Source of the DNA: Rossellomorea arthrocnemi
GTDB taxonomy: Bacteria > Bacillota > Bacilli > Bacillales > Bacillaceae_B
Assembly (NCBI RefSeq): GCF_904424705.1
Contig: NZ_CAJGBF010000013.1
Coordinates: forward strand, 1-64,000
Direction: 5' to 3'
Length of the DNA: 64,000 bases
The notes beneath the pieces are model-generated. The model saw only the letters and a program-made list of their open reading frames with translations, was not told the DNA's origin and did not search any database. This document shows, piece by piece, positions 36,763 to 43,915 of this stretch. The position numbers and the translations under genes are program-made. Position 1 is the stretch's first letter. Every line of letters begins with the position of its first letter.

Positions 36763-37161
36763 TTTGAACATCCCCTTTTTTGTATCATCCTTTCCCAAAT
36801 AATTCTCTTTTCTTCACACCAATTCCTGCAAAAAATATGAATTCACCTGATTCCCATTGCGCCTGTAAACAAATGTTGTTTTTGAGAATTGGAGAATTGG
36901 AGAGTCGCAGATATCTCCTCGATTGACATTCAATCCCGTATCGATTATGCTTATTTCATAATTTAATATTCTCCTAAAGGGGAGTAGCTGTAACAATAAA
37001 GTCGTCATTACAGAGTGTACACTCTCGGCTTTATTGACAACCATGTTGTTAGCGAGACCTTTACCTGTTGGTGAAGGCTTATATATGTCCAGAAAAGACC
37101 TTTACCAATATCGGTAAAGGTCTTTTCTTTATCACTTCACTTTGAAAGGAAGTAATGGACA
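36763..37161. other. Intergenic region with palindrome, tandem hairpins and a doubtful ORF
   Basis: This 399-base region upstream of the FbpB-like gene holds several signals. A perfect palindrome AGAGTGTACACTCT lies at 37012-37025 and TTGACA at 37034-37039. GACCTTTACC occurs twice (37056-37065 and 37097-37106). Each copy starts a hairpin, and the second (arms 37093-37106 and 37113-37126, then TCTTT) looks like a terminator. A minus-strand ORF at 36814-37044 has no ribosome binding site. Its middle (INRGD-like start and SKTTF) faintly recalls GerPA/GerPF spore proteins and may be a remnant. Confidence 0.45.
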
Positions 37162-37299
37162 ATGAAGAAATTAAAATCAAATCTCTCTCAATTAATCGAG
37201 CAAAACAAGGAAGAGATATTAAAAGACAATCGACAAATCAACAAGATCGAAGAAAAAATAGATAAGAAATACACTTCAACCCAAAAGGAGAATGTGTGA
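37162..37299 (+). CDS. FbpB-like small basic protein, 45 aa
   Basis: This short basic protein starts MKKLKSNLSQLIEQNKEEIL and continues with NRQINKIEEKIDKK. That matches the pattern of the FbpB family, small Fur-regulated proteins thought to help small RNAs in the iron-sparing response of B. subtilis. No Fur box is seen upstream. AAAGGA lies 11 bases before the ATG. The TGA stop shares one base with the ATG of the Spo0M-like gene (TGATG), so the two are translationally coupled. Confidence 0.7.
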   Translation: MKKLKSNLSQLIEQNKEEILKDNRQINKIEEKIDKKYTSTQKENV

Positions 37300-37685
37300 T
37301 GATTTTGCGGAAATACATGTCCCTCTTCGGTATAGGTTCTGCGAAAATTGATCTTGTGTTACCTAAAACCACATTTAAACAAGGAGAGCTCTTACATGGG
37401 TACTTCTTTTTGGAAGGTGGCATTATTGAACAAAAGCTGAGGCGGGTTGAATGTGATTTGGTTATGATCGATAAGAATGGTAAGGAAGAAAATCTCATCG
37501 ATTCAACCACTATACTAAAATCTGATATTATCCGTGCAGAAGAATGCAACAAACTCTCGTTTACCTACCGTATACCAAAAAAACTCCCATACTTTGTAGA
37601 AGGATCCCGTTATCTGTTCAAGACTAAGTTGACATTTGACCAGGGTGTTGAAAGCTTGGATGAAGATTACATCTCTATAGAATAA
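37299..37685 (+). CDS. Second half-length Spo0M-like protein
   Basis: This 128-aa protein matches the N-terminal half of Spo0M (SLFGIGSAKIDLVLPKTTFKQGELLHGYFFLEGG). It is a clear paralogue of the protein at 32517, and again the C-terminal half is missing. The ATG at 37299 has AAAAGGAG eight bases upstream; a GTG one codon earlier is less likely. It is coupled to the FbpB-like gene and ends at its own terminator. The function is probably regulatory but unproven. Confidence 0.82.
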   Translation: MILRKYMSLFGIGSAKIDLVLPKTTFKQGELLHGYFFLEGGIIEQKLRRVECDLVMIDKNGKEENLIDSTTILKSDIIRAEECNKLSFTYRIPKKLPYFVEGSRYLFKTKLTFDQGVESLDEDYISIE

Positions 37686-37686
37686 A

Positions 37687-37718
37687 GAAAAGACTCGCAC
37701 ATGTCTGCGAGTCTTTTC
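37687..37718 (+). terminator. Terminator of the FbpB/Spo0M-like pair
   Basis: GAAAAGACTCGCA (37687-37699) pairs perfectly with 37706-37718, starting one base after the stop codon. Confidence 0.9.
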
Positions 37719-37788
37719 CGTTAAGTCTTCTTTTTTTTTAATGTCGTCGAGTAATGATATAATCCTCTGACACCCATTGAACAGGTAG

Positions 37789-38253
37789 TTAAAGTGTCTT
37801 TGACATTAATACATTCGTTATTTCATAGCCTGTTTTTTGGTATAAGGAAATAGCTATTTTGTTGTGACCGAATACATGGAGGGATATTTTTGAAATGGCC
37901 ATTTCCTTTGCAAACGAGTCTAAGGACGCCAAAGCTTCCTTCCCATATCCCGATCCTCTTTTGCTCTCCAGAATCTTTATATCATAAATAAATATTTCTT
38001 TGTCTTCTTCTTTCACATGTATCCATAAGTTACCTACTACTTCCTGGCTCTCTTCCTGAAATAACATGAACAAATAATGATTTTTTGTTTCCTTTCCTTC
38101 AGGCAATAATTGTTTGAATTCCTGTTCTGCCTGTTCCAGGGACGTTTCCTGTTGAAAATTACCTGCTTTTGTTTTTTCTTCTGCGTATTCTTTGATGGAC
38201 TCTTGTATCCAATGATTAAATTCTGCTCCTGTCATAGGTTTTAGTAGAATCAT
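37789..38253 (-). CDS. GNAT family N-acetyltransferase
   Basis: This 154-aa acetyltransferase has IFIYDIKILESKRGSGYGKEALASL as motif A with the R-G-S-G-Y-G acetyl-CoA loop. It continues with ISLHVFGHNKIAISLYQKTGYEITN as motif B. The substrate is unknown. AAGGAGG lies nine bases before the ATG at 38253. It is 20 bases downstream of the alpha/beta hydrolase gene and probably cotranscribed. I see no terminator after it. Confidence 0.87.
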   Translation of the reverse strand: MILLKPMTGAEFNHWIQESIKEYAEEKTKAGNFQQETSLEQAEQEFKQLLPEGKETKNHYLFMLFQEESQEVVGNLWIHVKEEDKEIFIYDIKILESKRGSGYGKEALASLDSFAKEMAISKISLHVFGHNKIAISLYQKTGYEITNVLMSKTL

Positions 38254-38272
38254 AGGATATTACCTCCTTTAT

Positions 38273-39112
38273 CTATTTCCAGTATTTTCTGATTTCCCTT
38301 ACTACCACTTCGGGGCGGTCCCAATGTAGAAGGTGGGTGGTTCCGGGGATGCATATAACTTCTGCCTTAGCCTTTTCCTTGAATATGGCAGCGGTCTTAT
38401 GACGGTGTTCATTCAGGCTTTCCGGTAAAGTGGCTCTTAGTAATATAACGGGAGCCTCAATCTTGTGATAGATATCCTCTGCTTCATCTTTGTGCATGGC
38501 CCGAATGATGTGAGCGGCTGTAACTCCTCTGGCATGCCAATAATATTGATGATCTTTATAGAGGAAAAGATCTTTGGCGGCTTCCATCTTCAATGGGGTC
38601 CAGTTTAACGTTTCACTTTTAACTAATGCGAGGAAGTCTTCCCATGTTTCCCATACCTGCTCAAAGTCTTTTTCATAATAAGCGACTTCTTCCTCCATGG
38701 TTTGTTTTGAATGGCGTTTTCCCTGGTAACCTCCATCTATTAGGATACAACCTTTCATCTTGTCAGGAAATTTGATCGAATAAAAAAGGGCTGCAAAGCT
38801 TCCCCAGGAATGAGATAAAAAGTAGAAAGACTGTATTTCAAGAAGATCCGTTACTTCATTCAACCAATCAGCCATCTTATTCATTTCATAGTCTTCACCT
38901 CGTTCAAACGGGGTAGTTTTCCCATGACCTGGAGCATCGATGGAAATAATCCTGTAGTCTTCCTTTAAATCATGCGCTATTTCGATAAAACTGAGCCCTG
39001 TACTTCCCAAGCCATGAAGACATAGAATCACAGGCAAATCTTGCTTTCCCCATTCCGTAATATGTATATGTTGATGTCGATTTTGAATAATATAGCGTTT
39101 AATGGTATTCAT
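38273..39112 (-). CDS. Alpha/beta hydrolase
   Basis: This 279-aa cytosolic hydrolase has the oxyanion motif LCLHGLGSTG, the DAPGHGKT turn and the nucleophile elbow LSHSWGS. There the usual G-x-S-x-G has Ser in place of the first Gly. The catalytic His is in GTTHLLHWDRPE. The substrate is unknown. The ATG at 39112 overlaps the end of the preceding small gene and sits right after GGAG, so its translation is probably coupled. Confidence 0.85.
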   Translation of the reverse strand: MNTIKRYIIQNRHQHIHITEWGKQDLPVILCLHGLGSTGLSFIEIAHDLKEDYRIISIDAPGHGKTTPFERGEDYEMNKMADWLNEVTDLLEIQSFYFLSHSWGSFAALFYSIKFPDKMKGCILIDGGYQGKRHSKQTMEEEVAYYEKDFEQVWETWEDFLALVKSETLNWTPLKMEAAKDLFLYKDHQYYWHARGVTAAHIIRAMHKDEAEDIYHKIEAPVILLRATLPESLNEHRHKTAAIFKEKAKAEVICIPGTTHLLHWDRPEVVVREIRKYWK

Positions 39113-39338
39113 CTCCTATGTAGCCGTACTTTCTACGAAGAAGCAAGGGAAGCTGATGTTCATGCCCCTCCAGCAAAATCATTGTCGCACCTTGTATGAT
39201 CTCTGCCCCTATCAGAGGGTCCAACATAACCCCATCGACATTTCCATAGTCACTATTTGTAGAGCTTGCCAGGGTATGAGCGATAATAGTTAAAATAATC
39301 GGTACTAACAATATAACCATCAAGCCTGTCATGCTCAT
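39099..39338 (-). CDS. Uncharacterised 79-aa protein with N-terminal membrane helix
   Basis: The protein begins with one hydrophobic helix (MTGLMVILLVPIILTIIAHTLA) and ends with a charged, Tyr-rich part (LLLRRKYGYIGDEYH). I recognise no family. The ribosome binding site (AAGAAG) is weak. It overlaps the alpha/beta hydrolase gene by 14 bases, which supports its being translated. Confidence 0.5.
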   Translation of the reverse strand: MSMTGLMVILLVPIILTIIAHTLASSTNSDYGNVDGVMLDPLIGAEIIQGATMILLEGHEHQLPLLLRRKYGYIGDEYH

Positions 39339-39458
39339 TACTTCTTAGTATTGCATACGTTTGAGGGGATGAAAGGTTTCAAATTAAGAAGAATTGCAGG
39401 AAAATTCTTATTGAATGTGATTGAGTTTAAATTAAATTATGATCGGTTCACTAATTTT

Positions 39459-40328
39459 TCAATTCGGTTCCACATGAACATGCACATCATATACATCATG
39501 CTTCTCCATTAACTCTTCCTCAACCTCACTTGATATATCATGAGCCTGTTTAATGTCAAGAGTTGATCTCACTAAGATTACGACATCAACGACCGTGTTA
39601 TTTCCATACTTTCTTGCACGTATATCTTTAACCCCTTTGACCCCCGGTAGATCGAGGACAGTACTCTCGTAAGAATGTATAAGCTGTTCATCGAATCCGT
39701 CCGTTAAGTAATGTGAGGATTCAGTGAAAATGTTCCATGCGGTTTTACAAATTAAGAGTCCGACAATGACTGCTGTCAGGGGATCTAACCAGGGAAGATA
39801 GAATTGCGCCCCGAGAATTCCGATTACAGTACCGATGCTCACCCATGTATCTGAAAGATTATCTTTAGCTGCAGCCATGAGGGATTGACTATTTATTTTT
39901 TCGGCTAATTTTTTGTTGTATCTATACACAAGGTACATGACCATCGCTGCGCCAATCCCGGTCCATGCAGAAAGAAGATCCGGAGACTGCGTTTTCCCAT
40001 CAAATACAGTCTGTATGGCATTGTAGAGGACCTGGATACCTACGGCCATCATGATAAATGATGCCACTAAAGAAGCTACACTTTCTGCTTTCCAATGGCC
40101 ATATGGATGATCCTGGTCTGCAGGCTTCCTCGAATATTTTAATCCAATGAGTACCGCCACGGATGCTACGATATCTGTCGCATTGTTTAATCCATCTGCG
40201 CGTAATGCTTCTGAGTTTGCAGATGTGCCGATGAGGAATTTAATTATTGATAAAATAATATAGGCAACGATGCTAATGATCGCACCACGCTCACCCAATT
40301 TTAATTGATCATATTTTTCTTGGTTCAC
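39459..40328 (-). CDS. mneS: Cation diffusion facilitator, Mn efflux type
   Basis: This 289-aa CDF transporter exports divalent cations in exchange for protons. Six helices are visible, with the metal site DGLNNATD in helix 2 and DNLSDTW in helix 5. A cytosolic C-terminal domain ends in DVHVHVEPN. As I recall, the sequence closely follows B. subtilis YeaB (MneS), an Mn exporter. The GTG at 40328 has GGAGG eight bases upstream. The ATG at 40334 is too close to it, and the 40367 start has none. Confidence 0.85.
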   Translation of the reverse strand: MNQEKYDQLKLGERGAIISIVAYIILSIIKFLIGTSANSEALRADGLNNATDIVASVAVLIGLKYSRKPADQDHPYGHWKAESVASLVASFIMMAVGIQVLYNAIQTVFDGKTQSPDLLSAWTGIGAAMVMYLVYRYNKKLAEKINSQSLMAAAKDNLSDTWVSIGTVIGILGAQFYLPWLDPLTAVIVGLLICKTAWNIFTESSHYLTDGFDEQLIHSYESTVLDLPGVKGVKDIRARKYGNNTVVDVVILVRSTLDIKQAHDISSEVEEELMEKHDVYDVHVHVEPN

Positions 40329-40656
40329 TATCATATCCTCCACGACTTTTAAGTACTTGAATATCATAGCAACCCTCCACCATGTGGGTCTATAGCAATC
40401 TTCTTTAGTGCAGTAATCTTATTATGAAAAGGTTAAAAGTGTTTCGTAGAGTAAACATTGATGAATGCAAAAAAATAGGACAGCAGATGCAGTCCTATAA
40501 AGGAAAAATCTTATAACGATATTTGATGCATTATCCTTTTCAGCTTCCTGATATGTGGTAGAAACCTCGGTTTCTACCGAATAAGTCAAAAATCTAAATT
40601 TTTTCTTATTAAAATTTTACATTTCTCATTTTCTTTTATGCTATCAATATTCCACC
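40329..40656. other. Intergenic region with a 22-bp palindrome
   Basis: This 328-base stretch lies between mneS and the lipoprotein gene. Its only marked feature is GGTAGAAACC (40557-40566) and its exact inverse at 40569-40578 with only two bases between, too tight for a normal RNA loop. On the minus strand no T run follows. It may be a protein-binding palindrome or a poor terminator for the lipoprotein gene. Confidence 0.45.
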
Positions 40657-41208
40657 TCAATCTACAATATCAGCAGAAAAACTAGGCTTACTCAATCCTG
40701 ATTCTTCGTAAACAGCAGCCATTTTTTCTTCAAATGACGCAAATTGTTTATCAGATTCTGTGTATTCTGCGTTTACTTCATCTGAAAGGTTGGAAGCTCT
40801 TGTTTCATAAGAAGTTGCAAGATCATCCAATGCCCCTTGGATTTCATCTTTCTTTGAATCGAGTTCAGCAGGCACTTTAAGTGCACGAACATCCACTGCT
40901 ACGGTTTTAGCCGCTGCTTCGGCATCCGTTTTAAGCTTTGCAATCTCCTCAGCGCTTGGCTTATCTTCTTCTTTTGCCTTGGCTGTTTCAAATGCGTAAA
41001 TAGCTGAATCGTTTGCGTTCACTGTGTTGATGATCTCCATTTGGTAGTCTAATAGAGCGGTTTTCATATCCATTTCGTCCGATTTTGCCGTTTCCTCTGT
41101 TGTTTCAGTGTCTGACTCTTTTTTTTCTGTACTATCCTTATCGCCACTGCACGCAGCAATAAATAAACTCATAGACAGCAAGAAAAATGGTAACATTAAT
41201 TTTTTCAT
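40657..41208 (-). CDS. Uncharacterised lipoprotein
   Basis: This is a 183-aa exported lipoprotein. The signal ends at LFIAAC, with Cys20 lipidated. An acidic Thr/Glu/Ser-rich linker (21-48) leads to a helical domain rich in Ala, Lys and Asp (about 50-183), probably a coiled bundle. I recognise no specific family. The ATG has GGGGAGG eight bases upstream. It is divergent from the Cys-rich peptide gene. Confidence 0.7.
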   Translation of the reverse strand: MKKLMLPFFLLSMSLFIAACSGDKDSTEKKESDTETTEETAKSDEMDMKTALLDYQMEIINTVNANDSAIYAFETAKAKEEDKPSAEEIAKLKTDAEAAAKTVAVDVRALKVPAELDSKKDEIQGALDDLATSYETRASNLSDEVNAEYTESDKQFASFEEKMAAVYEESGLSKPSFSADIVD

Positions 41209-41444
41209 TTACATTTCCTCCCCACTTATTCGTTCCTTCAATGACATATATTACCTTATTATCTATAAAATGTAAACAAATGGATGTCATTTTGTCTTAT
41301 TTGTAATGGGCTTTGAACGTATATCCTACCTTAACGTGTTCTATCCTTACAGACCAATCAGGAGTTACCTCTGTCGTTTATGTATGGAAACCAATGTTTT
41401 GGTTACGATGAATAATAGCAGATACCATAGTAGGAGGTGTTTTT

Positions 41445-41528
41445 TTGGTAACGAAAGAATGCTCTTGTGAACGATGTACATGTAAGACAAAAAAAGAATG
41501 TGATTGTCCTTGCTGCTGTGAAAAATAA
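41445..41528 (+). CDS. Cys-rich 27-aa peptide, metallothionein-like
   Basis: This very short gene encodes 27 residues with nine cysteines at 6, 8, 11, 13, 19, 21, 23, 24 and 25 (pattern C-x-C-x2-C-x-C-x5-C-x-C-x-C-C-C) among Lys, Glu and Asp. Such C-x-C spacing is typical of metal-thiolate clusters as in metallothioneins, but I know no family of this size. AGGAGGTG lies just ahead of the TTG start at 41445. A perfect terminator starts at the stop codon. Metal binding is inferred, not shown. Confidence 0.65.
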   Translation: MVTKECSCERCTCKTKKECDCPCCCEK

Positions 41529-41576
41529 AAAGAAATCCCGGGACTCAATAAGATATGATTTCCGGGATTTCTTTTT
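41527..41576. terminator. Strong bidirectional terminator
   Basis: AAAAAGAAATCCCGG (41527-41541) pairs perfectly with 41562-41576. It ends the Cys-rich peptide gene on one strand and the acyl-CoA dehydrogenase gene on the other. Confidence 0.9.
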
Positions 41577-41578
41577 AT

Positions 41579-43264
41579 TTACACCTCCACATTCACCCCG
41601 ACTATTTCATCGAAATATTGTACGGATTTCATTTCTTCATCGATCCATTCCGTTTCTTTCCATGTTTCCTGAATAAATACTTCAGCAATCATCCGCTTTC
41701 TTTCTCCTTTAAAGGTATATGCATCCTTAAGGGCTACCACGCTTTCAAAAATATTGACCATGAGTTCTGCGATTCTCTTTGCATGATACGTTTGTGTATC
41801 AGGATTGCCTTTTACTACTAGTTTTAATAGTTGTTCGAGAATTACGATTCCCTTTGTAACTGGAAGAGTTAACGGGATAAGCTCATCGGGTAAATGGGCA
41901 AGATCTCTTTTCATTTGAGATAGAAAGTACTCATGAGCCTTGTGCTTATTGATTAATCTCAGAACTTCGATCCCTAAAATATTGGCAGTCCCCTCCCATA
42001 CCGTCAAAACCTGTGCATCCCGGAGTAAACGGGGCAGAACGAAATCCTCGATGTATCCATTTCCACCATGGATTTCGATGGCTTCGTGAGAAAAATGAAT
42101 GGCCTGTTCAGCCGACTCTTTTTTCAAAATCGCAATGAGCAATCGGTTAAGAGTAGATTCTTCTTCAGTAGTAGGAATATCATCGGATACTACCCGGTCA
42201 AATAAATGGACCAGTTGAAACACTGCACTTGTTTCCACTTCCTGTTTGACAGCCAGTCGCGTCAGGGTCTCTTTGATCATCGGATAGTGAGTCAACGGTT
42301 TTCCAAATGCTTCTCGGTAAAAGGCATAGTTACGAGCTTCCAGGTAGGCCCTTCTCATGATGCCGATGGACGCAATAGCATTACAGACCCGGGATAAGTT
42401 AAGAGCTTCCATCATGTAATAAATACCCCGGTCCTGTTCACCGACAAGATAGGCTTCAGCTCCCTTGAACTCTACCTCTGCAGAAGGCACAGCCCGAACA
42501 CCTAACTTATCTTTTAATCTGCGAATGTGGATACCGTTAAGCGAACCATCATCGTTTCTCCATGGAACAGCGAATAAGCTAAGGCCCTTTGTTCCTGTAA
42601 AAGCCCCTTCTATCCGAGCCAATACCATCGTCACCCCGCACATACCTGAATTGGAGGCAAAATATTTTTCACCCCAGATTTGGTACATATCACCATTCTG
42701 GATAGCTTTTGTGTCGTTTGCCCCTACATCGGAACCTCCCTGTCTTTCGGTTAAGAAGGTCGCCCCCTCGTATAATTCAGTTTCTCCCGTTGAAAGGACA
42801 TGAGGGAGGAACTTTTCTTTTACCTCATGAGAAGCATACCTTTCAAGAAGGAGCGCTGTCGCCATGGAGAGAGTAACAGGGCAATAGAAACCGGGCTCAG
42901 TTTGAGATAAAAGGTATCCTTGTGCGTAGGAATATACATAATTACCTTTACGGGCAAGTTCAGGAATATTTTTATGAATATACCCGACTATCCCTTTATT
43001 GTAGGTTTGTTCAACTGTTTTCTTGTAGCCTTCATTCACCCAAATTTGGGAGATTTCTTCTCCTAACCGGTTGTATTTAATGAGCTTAGGCTGCCCTTCA
43101 CGATCCGTGTGCACAGCTCTCTCATCGATTTCCCCTGCACATAGTTTTCCGAAAGTATTCAATTCTTGATCGGACCATGCAAAAAAATCTTCGTCTAAAT
43201 AGCGTTCGAGGATTTCTTTGAGATGAGGGTCTTCAAGATAAAAATTTTCAATTTTTTTCATCAT
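41579..43264 (-). CDS. AidB-like acyl-CoA dehydrogenase
   Basis: This 561-aa flavoenzyme has an N-terminal adaptive-response domain (1-150), the acyl-CoA dehydrogenase core and an extra helical C-terminal domain, as in E. coli AidB. FAD and substrate segments are visible: ATFLTERQGGSDVGANDT, LSRVCNAIASIGIMRRAYLEARNYAFYREAFGKPL, and AQVLTVWEGTANILGIEVLR. AidB-like members have isovaleryl-CoA dehydrogenase activity or bind DNA after alkylation stress. The start overlaps the stop of the MerR gene (AGGGGAGTAATG), so it is coupled to its regulator. Confidence 0.87.
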   Translation of the reverse strand: MMKKIENFYLEDPHLKEILERYLDEDFFAWSDQELNTFGKLCAGEIDERAVHTDREGQPKLIKYNRLGEEISQIWVNEGYKKTVEQTYNKGIVGYIHKNIPELARKGNYVYSYAQGYLLSQTEPGFYCPVTLSMATALLLERYASHEVKEKFLPHVLSTGETELYEGATFLTERQGGSDVGANDTKAIQNGDMYQIWGEKYFASNSGMCGVTMVLARIEGAFTGTKGLSLFAVPWRNDDGSLNGIHIRRLKDKLGVRAVPSAEVEFKGAEAYLVGEQDRGIYYMMEALNLSRVCNAIASIGIMRRAYLEARNYAFYREAFGKPLTHYPMIKETLTRLAVKQEVETSAVFQLVHLFDRVVSDDIPTTEEESTLNRLLIAILKKESAEQAIHFSHEAIEIHGGNGYIEDFVLPRLLRDAQVLTVWEGTANILGIEVLRLINKHKAHEYFLSQMKRDLAHLPDELIPLTLPVTKGIVILEQLLKLVVKGNPDTQTYHAKRIAELMVNIFESVVALKDAYTFKGERKRMIAEVFIQETWKETEWIDEEMKSVQYFDEIVGVNVEV

Positions 43265-43650
43265 TACTCCCCTGTTCCCTTTAGTTTTTTGATGAATTCA
43301 TCTCTTAAGTCTTCCATTTCAGATCTCATGGCCTCAAGCTCTTGAATGTAGTAGCTCAGTTCTTCTATTCGCAAATTTCCATACTCGATTGTTTTTTCTA
43401 ATTGCTTCTTTCCACTTCGATCCTGATCAAATAATTGAATCATTTCCTTGATTTCTTCTAAGGTAAAACCAAACCGTTTTCCCCTTAAGATCAATATTAA
43501 TCTGGTGATATCACTCTTCGAAAATACCCTCCTTCCTGATTCACTTCTTTCTGGATGCAAAAGATGAAGTTCTTCATAATACCGGATTGTACGTGTGGTT
43601 ATATTGAATTCCTTTGCTAAATGCGAAATGGTATAAGGTATAGTGATCAA
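43264..43650 (-). CDS. MerR family regulator of the acyl-CoA dehydrogenase operon
   Basis: This regulator of about 128 aa has the winged helix YTISHLAKEFNITTRTIRYYEELHLLHPERSESGRRVF and a long dimerisation helix. It resembles LiuR-type regulators of acyl-CoA catabolism. The open frame extends to 43776, but the promoter and operator lie at 43679-43709 inside that extension. The start must therefore be further down; the TTG at 43650 is the only usual start codon, with a weak AAGAG. The operator position implies autoregulation. Confidence 0.8.
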   Translation of the reverse strand: MITIPYTISHLAKEFNITTRTIRYYEELHLLHPERSESGRRVFSKSDITRLILILRGKRFGFTLEEIKEMIQLFDQDRSGKKQLEKTIEYGNLRIEELSYYIQELEAMRSEMEDLRDEFIKKLKGTGE

Positions 43651-43678
43651 CTCTTCGTTAGAATATTTTGATACTTCT

Positions 43679-43709
43679 ATTTTATCATTTACGTTAACGT
43701 AAAGTTCAA
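43679..43709 (-). promoter_or_regulatory. MerR-type promoter with perfect palindromic operator
   Basis: On the minus strand the promoter reads TTGAAC (43704-43709), a 19-base spacer and TAAAAT (43679-43684). The spacer contains the perfect 16-bp palindrome TTTACGTTAACGTAAA (43688-43703). The over-long spacer is the hallmark of MerR-activated promoters. The palindrome closely resembles LiuR-type operators of branched-chain and fatty acid breakdown genes. Confidence 0.85.
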
Positions 43710-43915
43710 GCTCTATTCGTAAAAAATTGAATAATAATCTCCAAATATCAGAAAAAAAGAATGATAGCGAACTCATTGAGGATATTCATTCTTTTACAAA
43801 TTGCTTATCATTCAAGGGATTCTGTCATACAAAAATTCCAATTCAGCCAGTGTTTATTTTCATAAGAAAGGAGGGAATGTATAAAATAACTTACTATAAA
43901 GGGGCGTGATTACAA

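Noticed and set aside
36814-37044. GerP-like spore protein gene
   Set aside because: The resemblance is faint, there is no ribosome binding site, and the frame covers an apparent promoter and palindrome; mentioned only as a possible remnant.
43651-43776. N-terminal extension of the MerR regulator
   Set aside because: The extension contains the -35, spacer palindrome and -10 of its own promoter and no conserved residues.
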